Below are positions 35,712-48,210 of a stretch of 64,000 bases of DNA, piece after piece. The notes below the pieces were generated by a model that saw only the letters and a program-made list of their open reading frames with translations, searched no databases and was not told where the DNA came from. The stretch's first letter is position 1. Each line of letters starts with the position of its first letter. Source of the DNA: Medicago truncatula (Eukaryota; Streptophyta; Magnoliopsida; Fabales; Fabaceae); contig NC_053048.1 of the NCBI RefSeq assembly GCF_003473485.1, forward strand, positions 25,971,255 through 26,035,254. Direction: 5' to 3'. The position numbers and the translations under genes are program-made.

Positions 35712-36661
35712 TTTTTTTTTAAGCAAAAGAAAGGGTGCAGAGGGATCCCCAACTACAGCACCTTAAAATATATAGATAGAAAAAAAGTATAAAAGAGAGG
35801 GGGGATATAAACCAAAACCCTCGAGGATAAAAGAAAAGAAAAAAAAAAAAAAAGGAAAAAAAAATGCAAAACAGATAAACCAACCAGGAGCTAGTGGAGC
35901 AACATTAAACCATAATGCTAGCGAGGCGAACGACTGGAAGCCCCAACCTAAAACCCTTTGCTAGTATCAGAGTGCTGCTTTAATTTCTTTTTCTTTTTCT
36001 TTGGAACCACCAACTGAAATTGTTGATTTGAGTATGAATTAACAAAATCTTCATTTTGACCCATGTTAGCCCATGAATCACTCAGAAAATCCATAGTTTG
36101 TTGAGCCACAGTAGGAACCAGCCCTAAAACTTGCATGTCATGAATAACATTTTCACTAAAGTGTGACAAGTTAGAGTCTGTCGCCACTATGGCCCTACCT
36201 AGTTCTTCTTGAGCATTATCTATCGGTACCATATCCTTGTTTAACTCTACACGACAGAGATTTGCATCAGATGCTTCTTCACGAATGTTATCAATCTTGC
36301 TTTGATCTGATGGGGAATCTGGTAGAACAGTGTTGCCATCTAACTCCACAATGAGAATGAGATCAACATCATGATTTTTAGTGCAAGACTATCGATGTTT
36401 GTATCTAAAATTTCTGCATTTGCTACTAAAGAAGGCAAAGGGGAAGCAATAATTTTAGGGTTTTTCTCACCCTGATTAGTGAATTTTTTTTGTTATCACA
36501 ACCTCTTGTGCTTTAGGTTTATCCTGCTTATTACTTGAAATCATTTTTCCATGCTTCAACTTGTTACATTGAGATATGTGATGACCTAAAGTCTGATAGT
36601 TATTACAAAATTTAGGATGTTTTTCATAGACAACACCAACATGAAATACAAACCCTTCCCT
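35712..36661 (-). pseudogene. LINE ORF1 insertion without ORF2, with 17-bp target duplication
   Basis: On the minus strand a frame reads YEKHPKFCNNYQTLGHHISQ, a plant LINE ORF1 zinc knuckle with C-x2-C expected but CNNY here, so one Cys is lost. Frameshifts follow, then a second open part at 35948..36349 ending PKKKKKKLKQHSDTSKGF. A 230-bp tail ends in a poly(A) (plus-strand T run at 35710-35720). TATGATAGCTCGCAATT flanks the insert exactly (35695..35711, 36662..36678). No reverse transcriptase lies between ORF1 and the tail. Confidence 0.8.
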
Positions 36662-36678
36662 TATGATAGCTCGCAATT

Positions 36679-37502
36679 GTTTTTTTATATTCCAACTTAT
36701 ATTGTTCCTCTTATTTTTTTTTAAATGGAATAGTTTCTATCTACCAAAAATATTTTTATACGATGGTAAAATATCTCTTTCAACTTAACCGGCGGTTTAA
36801 AGTTTGGAGTCTTGGACAAAAAAATTTAAAGACACTTCAAATTGTCTTGTTTGAGTTTAAAATGTTCACATCTTAACCATTATATATACCAAATTGATTT
36901 TAGAGAAACAATTGACAAAATAATTGATTTTTTTTTTAATAACTATTGAATTACTTTTTTCTCAAGCATTGAATTTATTTTAACATTATCATCCAAATCA
37001 AACGAAAGCCAATTACATTCAATTTATCATAATAAACAAATCATTTTAAAATATATAGATGATAAACAAAATTCACTGAACTCAATTGATTAATAAATAT
37101 TACAAATCATTTAAGAGAACTTCAATCAATTATACATTTAATAATTCTTTATTAAACTTTAGTTATCTTTATGTCAAACTCGGAACTATAAGCAGCGTTA
37201 ACATAATAAAAAAAAAATCAAATTAATTTAAACATGTTTACGTAGCATTTTCAATTTTTGATAGAATAGTCAAACATTACCGGTGGCGCCGGTGATAGGT
37301 TGATAAACATAAACCTCTTTTCTATACTCAAAAGTTTCTTTCTTTCTTTTTTTGTTTCAATAATCACTTCTTATTGAGTCTTTGAAATTGTACGGAGGAC
37401 TCTGAGTTGTCATCTTTAAAGCCTCTGATCCAACCAAAAATCTCTACTTTCTTCAACAATTCATCTCTACAATTTTTGGGTTGTGCTTATTTTCTCAATC
37501 AG
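36679..37502. other. Upstream region and 5'UTR of the RIN4-like gene
   Basis: AT-rich sequence with no separate gene. The last ~150 bases are pyrimidine-rich and probably the 5'UTR. Confidence 0.45.
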
Positions 37503-40500
37503 ATGACCACAGTGAGTTTTTTCTCTCTCTCTTTTCTCTCTCTTCTTTTGTCTTTGATCATTGTTTGGTCTTGTTTTTAACATGTTTTTTGTTTACTGTT
37601 ATGTTGAAACAATTTTAGGAAAAGGGTAGGAAATTATTAGTTATAACTTATGTCTCTGTGTACTATTATGCTATTGGCACCGACACTTCATATTGAAAGT
37701 GTTTCTGATATCCGACACTGATATGAAACCTACACATGACTATATTAGTGATGTCTATGTGTTAGTGTTATGTATGAAACGTGTTGGTTTTTCGTAGAGC
37801 AATTCAATTAGAATTATGGCCCGTGTGATGATTTTCTTAGTTTATGATGGAAATTAACATAAAAAATCAGACCGGGGTGCTCGAAATTTAAGTTCGTCTT
37901 ATGAATGGATTTGTTTTGTTTCCATGGATAGAAAAACAGGAATTTATAAATTTAATTTTTGGTTGAATTGAAACAGAAAAAACAAGCAGCTAGTGTTAAA
38001 CTATAACATTGTTTGAGCTGTAATAGTGTTGGCACATGAAGAGATTTTGAATCATCTTTTGTGAAGTTCCGTCTACAACAACTACCTTAAGGTAGACAAA
38101 AAATGAAAACATAATTATAAGCTAGATGTTAATGTTGGATGGAATAGCATTGTTTCTGAACTGATGTTGTAACAGAGGAAACAAAAACTTTAACCCTGCA
38201 CCTGCAGGATAGAGTTAAGAGACTTGGTGAAAAGTTATATTGAGGAAACAATATATGCGACACTATATACCAGCACTAGAATAATGGTGATCACATTATG
38301 TGATTACGAAATCACGATAACTTTGTTTCTTTGGCAGCTGGTTGTTTGCAGTTTGATATGTCATATGTGCATATCCCATCAACATGATTAATTGAATGAA
38401 CCATCAACTTAGTCCCTAAACTATCACTCTCTCTTCACTTTAGTCCCTACCTATAAAAATATACTAAATAGTCCCCAAACTATGCAAAATTCATCAGTTT
38501 AGACCCTAAAGTATATGAATATCCATCAATTTGGCCCCAAAAATGTCAATACCAGGGACTAAGTTGATGAATTTCATATAGTTTAGGGACTATTTAGTAT
38601 ATTTTTTATAGTTTAGGGACTGAATTGGTGAGAGGTTGAAAGTTCAGGGACTAAATTGATGGTTTATTCTGATTAATTCCTAGCCTTTTCCTCAAGATTA
38701 ATTTTTTATTTTTTTTTACTAAATTAACTAGCTTTACAATAGAGCATTTGGAATATTAAATTTTATATAACAGGACAATGGACTTGATAAATATTGTTAT
38801 TTATTGAAATTTAAGCATATTAAAGAATTTTCAATAGTAATACTATTATTTGTTCTTGTACCAAAAAAAAAACTATTATTTGTATAGTATTTGTTCTCGG
38901 CTCTGGAGTAGTAATGAAGAACAGTCTGGATGTTGTTTAAATGTTAATGGACTGAATCTAATATAAATAGTGATATTCTCATATAAGAAACTAGTTCTCT
39001 GCGGTAAAATGTGACGAGCTTCTTTGCTCAATTCCAATAAGTTGTACCAAGAGACGTCTTAGAATACCATTGTAGTAAGTAGAAACAACATATAATTAAG
39101 GTTTATAAACTTCAAATTGCATGAACCTTTTCGTTATGTTGTCTGTTTCTGGACCAATATGGCTGCAATGGCTTAAGTTCACTTTAGCGTAAAAGATGAT
39201 TATTTGATATAATTCATTCTAGAATAGTGTTAAAAAGGTATATGCATGAAAATAAAAATGTGTCTTTTAACCGTGTGTTTTTCCTTTCAGTATAATAATA
39301 TGAAAGATGAATTTTTAGCTGACTCCACCATGTGGAATAAGGCTTGATGGTTGTTATTGAAAATTGATTAAAAACTATTCTTACATGCAGTCTTCATTTC
39401 ATGTTTTCTGAATTCTAGAGGGAAATGGATGGCTTGAACAAGATATTGTATTATGTTTACTATTTGCAGTGTTAAATTTTGCTTTGGTGGTAAATTGGAA
39501 TAATTTCTATATCAATCTCAGAATGGATATATGCGTAAATTAGTACCTTTCTCCGTTATTTACCTATTATTAACACTGATTTTGGTACAAAAAGGATAGC
39601 TGTTAGCATTTAAAACCTGTATTACAGTATTTTTATTGAAACTTGACTTGATAGGATCTCTTCAATTTGTGTTAATTTGGCAGCAACGTTCTCATGTTCC
39701 AAAGTTTGGCAATTGGGAAGGCGAAGATGACGTTCCTTATACAGTTTATTTCGACAAAGCTCGGAAAAGTCGACCTGGCTCCAAAATGATTAACCCAAAC
39801 GATCCGGAGGAAAATCCAGATTTAGTTCTTCAAAATTCATCTTCTGATGACGTAATTCCTCCAAAACCAAGAGTTAGTTCAGAGAATCAATCAGAAAAAG
39901 GAACGGTGAGACTAACACATAACGATCTACAAAAGAACAAGGAGGAGGGCGATGTTAAGCATTCTGTTAACTCGCCGGCTCGTCCTGGAGGTCATGGAGT
40001 AGGTTCTGCTGATAGCCGCAGAAGACCTTCAAGACAAAGTACTGCTAGCTCAGAGTACAGTGTCGAACGTTCACCTCTTCATCGCCAGGCTAAAACCCCT
40101 GGCAGAGATAGTCCTTCTTGGGAAGGAAAGAGTACATATGACAGCAGTCATGGTACACCTGGAAGATCCCGATTGAGACCGGTTAACCGAGATGATGAAA
40201 TTGTTAGTTTTCTTTTCTGTTATCCTGTTCTATCACGTACTCCCTCTGTTCTTTTATAACTGATTTTTTTTTTAAGTGTTGTTATTTACTTGTCGATTTC
40301 AAAGTTATATGCAACATTAACTACTATTTTGTCAATTATACCCTTATCTATTTATTGTAAAGAGAGAAATATGTGCAATAAGATAATAAACAGCCAAGGG
40401 TATAATTGTTTTTTTTTAATCAAAATCAATAAAAATTATTGATTTTCTTATTTTATGTAAAACAACCTTAAACGCTCTTAAAAAGGAACAGAGGTAGTTC

Positions 40501-40944
40501 ATGAAATGTAAAAATCTTGAATATATATTGCATCAGTGATTGAAATTTTTATTTTTATGCGTTCGACTTTTGAATCTTTATGAAAGTTCCCTTCACAATT
40601 GATTTGAGTTTTTCTGTGTTTATATGACTCTGATTTGGCAGCCTGATAAAAGTGCTGCTGTTCCAAAGTTTGGTGAGTGGGATGAGAGTGATCCTGCATC
40701 TGCTGATGGCTATACTCACATTTTCAACAAAGTGCGTGAGGAGAAGCATGTTGCGGCTGGAAATACGCCAGGCACACCCAACGGGAGATCATATGTTATC
40801 CGAAACCAACCTGCGAATGACAAAGCTCAGGTATACTTACAACACCTGCTTATTAAGACGTGATAAATGCTTACCATATTGATGCTTCATCGCTTCTCGT
40901 TCTTGGTTTTCCAGGGTTGCTGCTTTTTCTGGGGTAGAAAATGA
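37503..40944 (+). CDS. RIN4: RIN4-type immune regulator, four exons
   Basis: RIN4 is a membrane-tethered regulator of plant immunity, guarded by NLR receptors and targeted by bacterial effectors. Exons: 37503..37511 (only 9 nt, MTT), 39684..40202, 40642..40830 and 40915..40944; all junctions are phase 0 with GT/AG. The product is 248 aa. Two NOI domains are visible: residues about 8-30 (VPKFGNWEGEDDVPYTVYFD) and 183-205 (VPKFGEWDESDPASADGYTH). Each contains the VPxFGxW cleavage-type site; T23 and T201 are at the positions of the phosphorylated threonines known in Arabidopsis. The middle is Ser/Pro/Arg-rich and probably disordered. The C-terminus GCCFFWGRK has a Cys pair suited to palmitoylation. 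Intron 1 (2,172 bp) and intron 2 hold MITEs. The start depends on the tiny first exon, the least certain part. Confidence 0.92.
38394..38669. mobile_element. MULE-type MITE in RIN4 intron 1, 9-bp target duplication
   Basis: Inverted ends GAATGAACCATCAA and GAATAAACCATCAA, internal 'TTTAGTCCCT' units, and TGATTAATT flanking both sides exactly (38385..38393, 38670..38678). 276 bp. Confidence 0.88.
40240..40494. mobile_element. Stowaway-type MITE in RIN4 intron 2
   Basis: It starts CTCCCTCTGTTCTTTTATAA after TA and ends GGAACAGAGG before TA; ends are inverted repeats. 255 bp. It starts just 37 bp after the exon 2 donor. Confidence 0.85.
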
Positions 40945-42304
40945 TTATTGAAAGTGCGATTTATATTCAAGAAGAAAAGAAGATAAGAATAGTGTTGTGA
41001 ACGGTCGTGCGGCGTGTACTACTCCTATAATTTTACTCCTTTATTACGAGGGGTGTATTTTTAAAGGGTAAAGTGCGGAATTACAACTGTCAACGGTTGA
41101 TATTTTAGCAATTTGATAGTGTGTTATACACATATTCGTAATTCATTGCAGTTAACCCGCACTTCACTCTTCAAAGTGCACACCTCACTTTAGAGGATCT
41201 AAATTCTACTCGTTTATATATGTAAATATTTAAGGCTCTCTCTGTCCGAGGATAAACATCGCAGAAGTGCCGTTGTCTTGAATTTATATCCCACGTGTAT
41301 CTTCCTTTAATTTGATCAGTAAGCACGCTTTCCATGCAAGATTGTGATCTTTTGTATAAGTAACTGCCACACTTTAAATTCAATTTTTCTGTATTTATCT
41401 GAGATCTATAATATTTGTTACATAATTCTTCTATGATGACTTATGATTTGTGATTCCAGTTCTAGTTTAGTTTAACACAAAATAATTCAATAACCAAACT
41501 GTATTGGAAGTAGATATTTTTGTTGGTCATTGAAGATCAAGTAGGTTCTTAGATGAGTTAATGTTTTAGGTTGTCAATTTGTTACCTTTATGTTCCCCTG
41601 CCATTTTTTTTTGAAACAACAATGTTAGTATGTTAATTGTTAACTTGTTGGTGTAAATCGATCCGTATTATGTTAAGAATTAACATAATAACATCCAGAA
41701 ACATAGCAAAGTCATGTGAAAAATATTGCAGGGTACAAACTAGAAGAGTGCCACTGGAGTGGAATAAGTTTCAAAAGCACAAACTATATTAATTCATTTT
41801 ATGGCTAATCTCAGTCACAACTTAATTGGAACAGGTTTTACTCTAATTTCCAATGGGTAGACCATTTTACAAACTCTTGATTTTGATCAATAAAGATCCA
41901 CTTACAGAGGATACAGTGTTAATGACTTTATTAAGCTTAGTTGTGTGGTTGTCTTTGCTGATTATTGCTAAATCAGTCCCTCCCTCCAAATTATAAGATT
42001 TCTACATTTGTCACTAAAATTTCTTAGCAATTTATTTTAATATTATTTTTTTTTGACAAAAATGGTTCTCCATAACCAGCTTTTATTGACATCATTAAAC
42101 CATATGGTCCAGCTTGTGAATTGAAGAAACAGCCCATCATTAATTGCAACTAATTATACACATACCATGAATTTGAAGATATTAGATACTAATAATAGCT
42201 AAGTGACAAAAACGAATCCTAATGGATAATCCAAGATATCAGATACTTTAAGATTACAAATGGAGATAAATTCAGATATACTTTAGGATTCAACAATATC
42301 GAAC
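40945..42304. other. RIN4 3'UTR region and non-coding stretch
   Basis: The first few hundred bases are probably 3'UTR. A lone Stowaway-like end (CAGTCCCTCCCTCCAAATTA) lies near 41977 without a partner. No gene recognised. Confidence 0.4.
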
Positions 42305-45300
42305 ACTCAAAGATCATATACCACCAAACATCTAGCAAAGGGAACAAGTAAAAGGTCATTTTTACAGCTTCTGTATTATGCAGTCTTTGATTTGCAGAGA
42401 CAGTGTATCCAATATGATTTCTCTGTAGTATGCTCAAATGCTGTTAGCATTTAGACCTTACCAATGCACAATAAGCTTACATTGTCAACATGACAATTTC
42501 AATAAGCTTAGACCAAATGGATTTTGGTTTGCATTTCATCCCAACATAATAGTATAGACCCAATATACTATTAACTTATATTATAAAGTATATAAAAATG
42601 TCAGCTTCAATGTCAACATGCACCATCAAGACTTTGGGAGAAGTCTATTATTAGAACAGTACTAGTTTGTACTTATGTTCTAGTACGTGTACAAAAGTAT
42701 GTCATATTGTCAATCACCATATGTTGCACAAGTCACAAACAAGACATTTTATACAGCTAAGAAGTTCTTCATGATGCAAAACACAAGACAAACAAGGTCT
42801 AGCAATCAGCCAAAAGAACCACAGGGATGCACAACAAAAATCGACATTTCCCCTCCTTTTACAGTATGTTTGGATCCATGTTATGTGGGATTTTCTCACA
42901 TTCCCATGTTAATTCAACATGGATTTATAAAAGTTGAAAATCAGAGTCGGTGCACCGTGCAGCGACACCGTGCATCTTTAATTTTATGAGCACTGGGTTA
43001 GTTGTGAATGCAGAAAACAAAAAATAGTTACATGGGACTATGACATACAAAAAAGGGATTCAACTGAATAACTGCACAAACCCCTATGTGGTTTAAATCC
43101 AAACAAGTTTAATTTGTTTGATAAATTCAGAAACTAATCTTGCTTCCAGAGATCAGCAAATGCACTTGTCAGATTAATGTAACGAAATGTCAGGAAATTC
43201 TTATCTCAAACAGGTACGAAACTATCCAATTTTGTTGAAAGGACGAGATCAGAACTTAAAACATAAACTAAAAGACGTAATTGGGCAAGATATGCATATG
43301 TAAATTCTGTTTTGAAGAAATAACTTCAGTGAGTAATGGAAATCTGCAAAGAAATAGCTGACAGTCACACTTCTGAAGCTCTACAAATTATATAAATAAC
43401 AAGATCATACAAGAGAAAAAATATGATGGGTGTGATCTAGGAGAAGGCTGTGTAAAACTAGAGAGAAAAAAAGTAAGAAAATCATGGTTATCGAAAACTT
43501 GGTTGGTAAAGTTACTATCCAACAAAACAAAGAGAACACTGATAAACACAAGACCGGAAACAAACTACTCTCAGTCTGAAGATTTGAGTATTCTTGTAGA
43601 ACAAGAAAAACACCTAGAAACAATTATCACATGATAATTGGACTTCAGACTGCATCTGAACTGAACCAACCTATCCATATGAACTTCCAATACTTTAAAA
43701 GCAAAAACAAATAATGTTAATATGTTTACATGAAAGTAACAAGTCAACAAATCAGAAGGCAAAGTGTTAATATGTTTACATGAAAGTATCAAGTCAACAA
43801 ATCAGAAGGTAAATGGGGTAAAACAGTGTAAAAAGTACAATTTAAAACAAGAGTATAAATCATAAAAATCAATGACCCCAAGATCATAGACCAAACATCT
43901 AGCTACGCTGCTATGGAAATGGAAACTTCTATCAAAGCAAAAGGACAATTTTACAGTTTTGTCTTCTGTAGTATTATGGAGTCTTTCCAAACACATATAG
44001 CCAATATGATTTCTCTGTGGGACGCTGTTAGCATTTAGACCTTACCAATTCACAATAAGCTTAAATTGTCAGCATGACAATTTAAATAAGCTTAGACCAA
44101 AGGGATTTCTGTTTGCATTTCATCCAAACATAACATAATAGTATAGATCCAAAACACGGTAACTTATCTTGTAAAGAATATAAAAATGTCAAACATGCAC
44201 CATCAAGACTTTGATCTATTATTGGAACAGAGCTACAGTGTGTATATAGTGTTGTAGTACGTGTACAAAAGCAATGTCAACATGTACCATCAAAACTTTG
44301 ATCTATAACTAGAAAAGTACTAGTTTGTACTTATGTTGTAGTACATGTACAAGAGTATGTCAAATTCTCAATCACCATATATTTAACAAGATATTTTTTT
44401 TGATCAGAGGGGAAACTAAAGCAACAAATGTAGAAAACAACAAACGCATATCATGCCACAAGCATCGGCAATGACATTTATTTAACAAGACATTTTAAAC
44501 AGCTAAGAAGTTCTTCATGATACAAAACACAAGACAAATATTTATGGTAAGCCTGTAACACAAGATCTAGCAATCAGCCAAAAGAACCGCAGGGACTGAA
44601 TGTACCACTAAAATCGACAATTTTTTTACTTTTAAAGTATGTTCGGATTCATGTTTTGTGGGGTTTTCTCGCATCCCTATATTAATCCAACATGGATTTA
44701 TAAAAGTTGGAAATCATGGTTAGTGTGTTGTGCAGTGACACCGTGGTTATTTAATTTTACAAACACGGACTTGAGTTGTGAATGCAAAAAACAAAAAGCA
44801 AAAAAGTTGGGACTAGCATCGAGACTTTTACCTCCACACAAAAAGGGGGATACAGCTGAGTAACTGCACAAACCCCTATTTTGGTTCAAATCCAAGCAAG
44901 TTTAGTTTGTCTGATGAGTTCCGAAACTAATCTTGCTTCCAGTGATCAGCAAATGCAGTTGCCAAAATAATACAAGGAAATGTCAGGAAAATTTTCATCT
45001 CAAACAGTACAAAACTATCCACTTTTGTTGAAAGGATGAGATCAGAACTTGAAACAAACTAAAAGACCTAATTTGGCAAGATGTTCATCTGTAAATTCTG
45101 TTTTGAATAAACAACTTCAGGAAGTGGAGATCTATAAGGAAATAGCTCACACTCACTTCTGAAACTCTAGAAATTATTAAAATAACATGATACAAGGGAA
45201 ACAATGTGATCAGTGAGGCCGTGAGGGTGTATAAAACTCATGGTTATTGAAAACTTGGTTTGTAAAGTTACTATCCAACCAAACAAAGAAAACACTGATA

Positions 45301-45690
45301 AACACAAGACCTGAAACATACTACTCTCAGTCAGAAGATTTGAGTATTCTTGTAAAGCAAGAAAAACACCTAGAAACAATCATGACATGAAGATTGGACT
45401 TCAGACTGCATCAGAACTGAACCTATCCTTATGAACTTGCAATACTTCAAAATCAAACATGAATTAATTCTATAACAATAGGTCATCTTTAACATTACAT
45501 TCTAGCACTGTTAATTTGATATGTGAACTTCATCCAGGAAGTATTCACCATTTCAACATCAATTTGAAATTGTAGTGTTAATATGTTTACATGAAAGTAA
45601 CTACTCAACAAATCATAAGGTGACTGAGGTAAAAACAGTGTAAAAGGTACAATTTAAATCGAGGATGCTATAAATCATAATACAACAAAT
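42305..45690. repeat. Tandem duplication of the CDC45 3' flank (unit about 1.6-1.8 kb)
   Basis: Copy A (about 42305..43877) and copy B (about 43878..45690) are collinear. Shared blocks include CATAATAGTATAGA (near 42545 and 44135), ATGTTTTGTGGGGTTTTCTC-like sequence (42870 and 44645), and AACACTGATAAACACAAGAC (near 43533 and 45293). Copy B abuts the CDC45 stop. A further 51-bp local duplication lies at 43713..43812. No coding frame is shared. Confidence 0.8.
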
Positions 45691-45728
45691 TAAGATAAAT
45701 GAAATGAGTCATCAAGCTCAGTACAGCA

Positions 45729-47537
45729 TCAAAGTTTCTCAGTCAACTTAACCATGAAAGAATTAACTGCTTTAGATTCTAACACTATCCAAGAAGACTC
45801 AAACAACTCATGGAAAAACTCACTGTCAGAGTCCTCAGCTGCACTTCTAAACGCAACCCCGAACGCATTTCCTTGAGCAGCAGCCAAACGAGGCCTCCCA
45901 CAAACCCCAACAACAAGAACTTTATTTGGTTCCTGAGACATACAAGCACAGATCAAAGGCTTCATCCTCGCACCCTTTTCTCTCAAAGCATCCATTAGAA
46001 AATAACAAAACTTTGTCAAAGCTTGAGGATACCCCAACAGTTTAGAATCCGCAGATTCGTCAAGCTTCAACCATCTAAACTTCCTTCCACTTCGAATATA
46101 CCCGTTTTTCATAATCGCAAGACTTCCCTGCCTCAAAATTGCCCTCTGAACCTTAATAGCCTTTTGCATCCCATCTTTGAGTTTATCAACATTGTTCAAT
46201 GAAAGTGCATCAAACGCCACATTAAACTGCATCGAAGCACACGACCCATCTGAATTCACAAACGATTCCAAAAGCGCAGTCACGCCATAAACAACATCAG
46301 CAGCCGAAACCCTAGAACTATAACCATGAATCCTCAAAAACCCACGATAATAAAAATCAGTAAGTCCATATTCCGGCAAAAACTTCTCAAACTCTTTCTT
46401 CATCTTACGTTTCACCTCAACATTCATATACTGAAATTTCTGCTGACAATCCGACAACGCAAACCCCATCCTAGCCAACAACAGTTTCAACTTCTTCATC
46501 CCATTATCACTCCACGTCTTCAACTTAGTCGCAATATACGAACTACACAACATCGAATCAAACAAATTCCACTCCTGCAACAGCATCAGCTTCGGCTCAT
46601 CCTCATAAGCAATCCTGGACGAATTGGGTGCCCTAATCTTCGTCCCATCTTTCAAAGTAACCGAATTCACCACATCCAAATTCCCAGAATCATTAATATA
46701 CTGCTCCAACTCCATAACACCATCACTATACCTCTCATCACTCAACCTCTCGTGCACAAATTGATCGGTCAACGCCACACACGCTAACCAAAGCAATTCA
46801 TCGGTATTCCTCCTCAGAAAATGAGCTAGCTCATACATCAAACACCCTGAAGGCTTCCCATGAAACGTCCCCAATCCATAATACTCTTTCTTCTTCTTCC
46901 TATACATTTTCACCGGATCTTGACGCTCTTCTTCTTCATCTCCATCTCCATCTTCGGAATTGGAATTTCTTTTTCTCTTTCTTGATTTTTTACCGGATTC
47001 AGATGAATCTGAATCCGAATCAGATTCGGAGTCAGAGTCATCAGACTCAGACTCCGAATCAATAGTGGTTGAAGCATTAGCAAGAGCAGTAAGAGGAAAA
47101 TCAAAATCATAAGCGAGATCCGCTTGTTTTTCATCTTCTTGAGTAAAAAGAACAACAACAGAATCATTCTGGTCACTGAGATTATGAAGATGAATCGGAC
47201 GGTGACTATCGATAACGAAGATAGTAGCATAAGGACCTAAGTTAAGTATTTTGCGAAGATCTTTATGAGAGCCCCAGTTGATTAAAACAATGGAGGTGTG
47301 GTTAATGTTTTGGGGGGTGGGTTTAGCATAATTATGAATTTCGCGGAAGGATGAAACGGGGTAAGATGCGTATTGAATTGAATCGGATTCGAGAATACGG
47401 AAAAGGGTTTTGAGTGCGCAGAGGGAATCGACGTCGGAGGTTGAGGGGAAAATGAGGACGGGGGATGTGGTGGAAGAAAGTTGGGCGGACTGACGGAGTT
47501 TTGTGTAAAATGAATCGACTCTGTGTTCACGAACCAT
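45729..47537 (-). CDS. CDC45: CDC45 replication initiation factor
   Basis: CDC45 joins MCM2-7 and GINS to form the CMG replicative helicase and is needed for origin firing. This is one uninterrupted 602-aa frame, near the usual length. The N-terminus starts MVREHRVDSFYTKLR. The DHH-like phosphoesterase fold is visible as FPSTSDVDSLCALK (residues 30-43) and FVIDSHRP (107-114). A long acidic Ser/Asp/Glu stretch with a basic KKSRKRKR patch spans about 160-208. Then come KMYRKKKKEYYGLGTFHGKP, LWLACVALTDQFVH and FYYRGFLRIHGYSSRVSAAD, and the C-terminal half is rich in family-like motifs such as FDALSLNN. No intron is needed. The start is the first Met. Upstream, TTTGGCGG resembles an E2F site. Confidence 0.95.
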   Translation of the reverse strand: MVREHRVDSFYTKLRQSAQLSSTTSPVLIFPSTSDVDSLCALKTLFRILESDSIQYASYPVSSFREIHNYAKPTPQNINHTSIVLINWGSHKDLRKILNLGPYATIFVIDSHRPIHLHNLSDQNDSVVVLFTQEDEKQADLAYDFDFPLTALANASTTIDSESESDDSDSESDSDSDSSESGKKSRKRKRNSNSEDGDGDEEEERQDPVKMYRKKKKEYYGLGTFHGKPSGCLMYELAHFLRRNTDELLWLACVALTDQFVHERLSDERYSDGVMELEQYINDSGNLDVVNSVTLKDGTKIRAPNSSRIAYEDEPKLMLLQEWNLFDSMLCSSYIATKLKTWSDNGMKKLKLLLARMGFALSDCQQKFQYMNVEVKRKMKKEFEKFLPEYGLTDFYYRGFLRIHGYSSRVSAADVVYGVTALLESFVNSDGSCASMQFNVAFDALSLNNVDKLKDGMQKAIKVQRAILRQGSLAIMKNGYIRSGRKFRWLKLDESADSKLLGYPQALTKFCYFLMDALREKGARMKPLICACMSQEPNKVLVVGVCGRPRLAAAQGNAFGVAFRSAAEDSDSEFFHELFESSWIVLESKAVNSFMVKLTEKL

Positions 47538-47704
47538 AGTGTGATAATTGAGTGAAGAAAGAAGGGGTTGAGAATTGAATGAATGAAATTATTTTTATTA
47601 GGTTAAGGTTGTTTTTGTTGGGGAATTTGAATTTGAGTTTTGGGGTAATTTGAGAGTTATGAAGATGGGGGAATTTGAAAATTTGAGGAGGCGCGGCGTG
47701 AAAA

Positions 47705-47712
47705 TTTGGCGG
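47705..47712. promoter_or_regulatory. E2F-like site upstream of CDC45
   Basis: TTTGGCGG, about 170 bp upstream of the CDC45 start, is one base off the E2F consensus TTTSSCGC. CDC45 is S-phase regulated in plants, which makes it plausible, but the match is short. Confidence 0.35.
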
Positions 47713-48107
47713 TATTGTTGTGATTTTTTTTGGATTTGGATTTGGATTTGAATGAAAGTGATTAATTCATGATGACTTTGACACGCGGTGAGGGAGGGGA
47801 TATGGTGTGGAGGGATGTATCGTAAGGGAATGGGTGTGATCTTGGATTGACATGACTGTTGACTATTGACTGACTATGGATCGTGCTCTTCAAATTTTAA
47901 CTCTCTAGATTTTAGTTAGCTGTTTTTCATTTTTCTTTGACAAAGAATTTTAGTCGTAGTTATTAAAAATAATAAAATTAAATCAAGCTCTTAAAATTGA
48001 ACCCGTTTTTTTTGGTTCATCAAACATCGTAGAAGACAAAAAATTATTCAATATCTTAAAAGTTTGTAATGTGGTGTTATATCTTACATTGTTATGTTGA
48101 ATACTTA

Positions 48108-48202
48108 GTTTTTTTTTTTTTTGTGGTGACTGAGGTTTGAACCCCAGACCTTGCATATTTTATGCATTGTCAAAATCAACTGAGTTAAACTCACGGGGGC
48201 AT
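48108..48202 (-). mobile_element. tRNA-derived SINE fragment
   Basis: On the minus strand: A box-like GTTTAACTCAGTTG, B box GGGTTCAAACC, poly(A) tail at 48109-48121 (plus-strand T run). AATACTTA flanks both sides (48100..48107, 48203..48210). Confidence 0.75.
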
Positions 48203-48210
48203 AATACTTA

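Noticed and set aside
41977..42000. Stowaway end near the RIN4 3' side
   Set aside because: Only one terminus found, with no inverted partner or paired TA.
46326..46787. A 153-codon frame opposite CDC45
   Set aside because: Shadow of the CDC45 coding strand; composition mirrors its acidic and leucine-rich codons.
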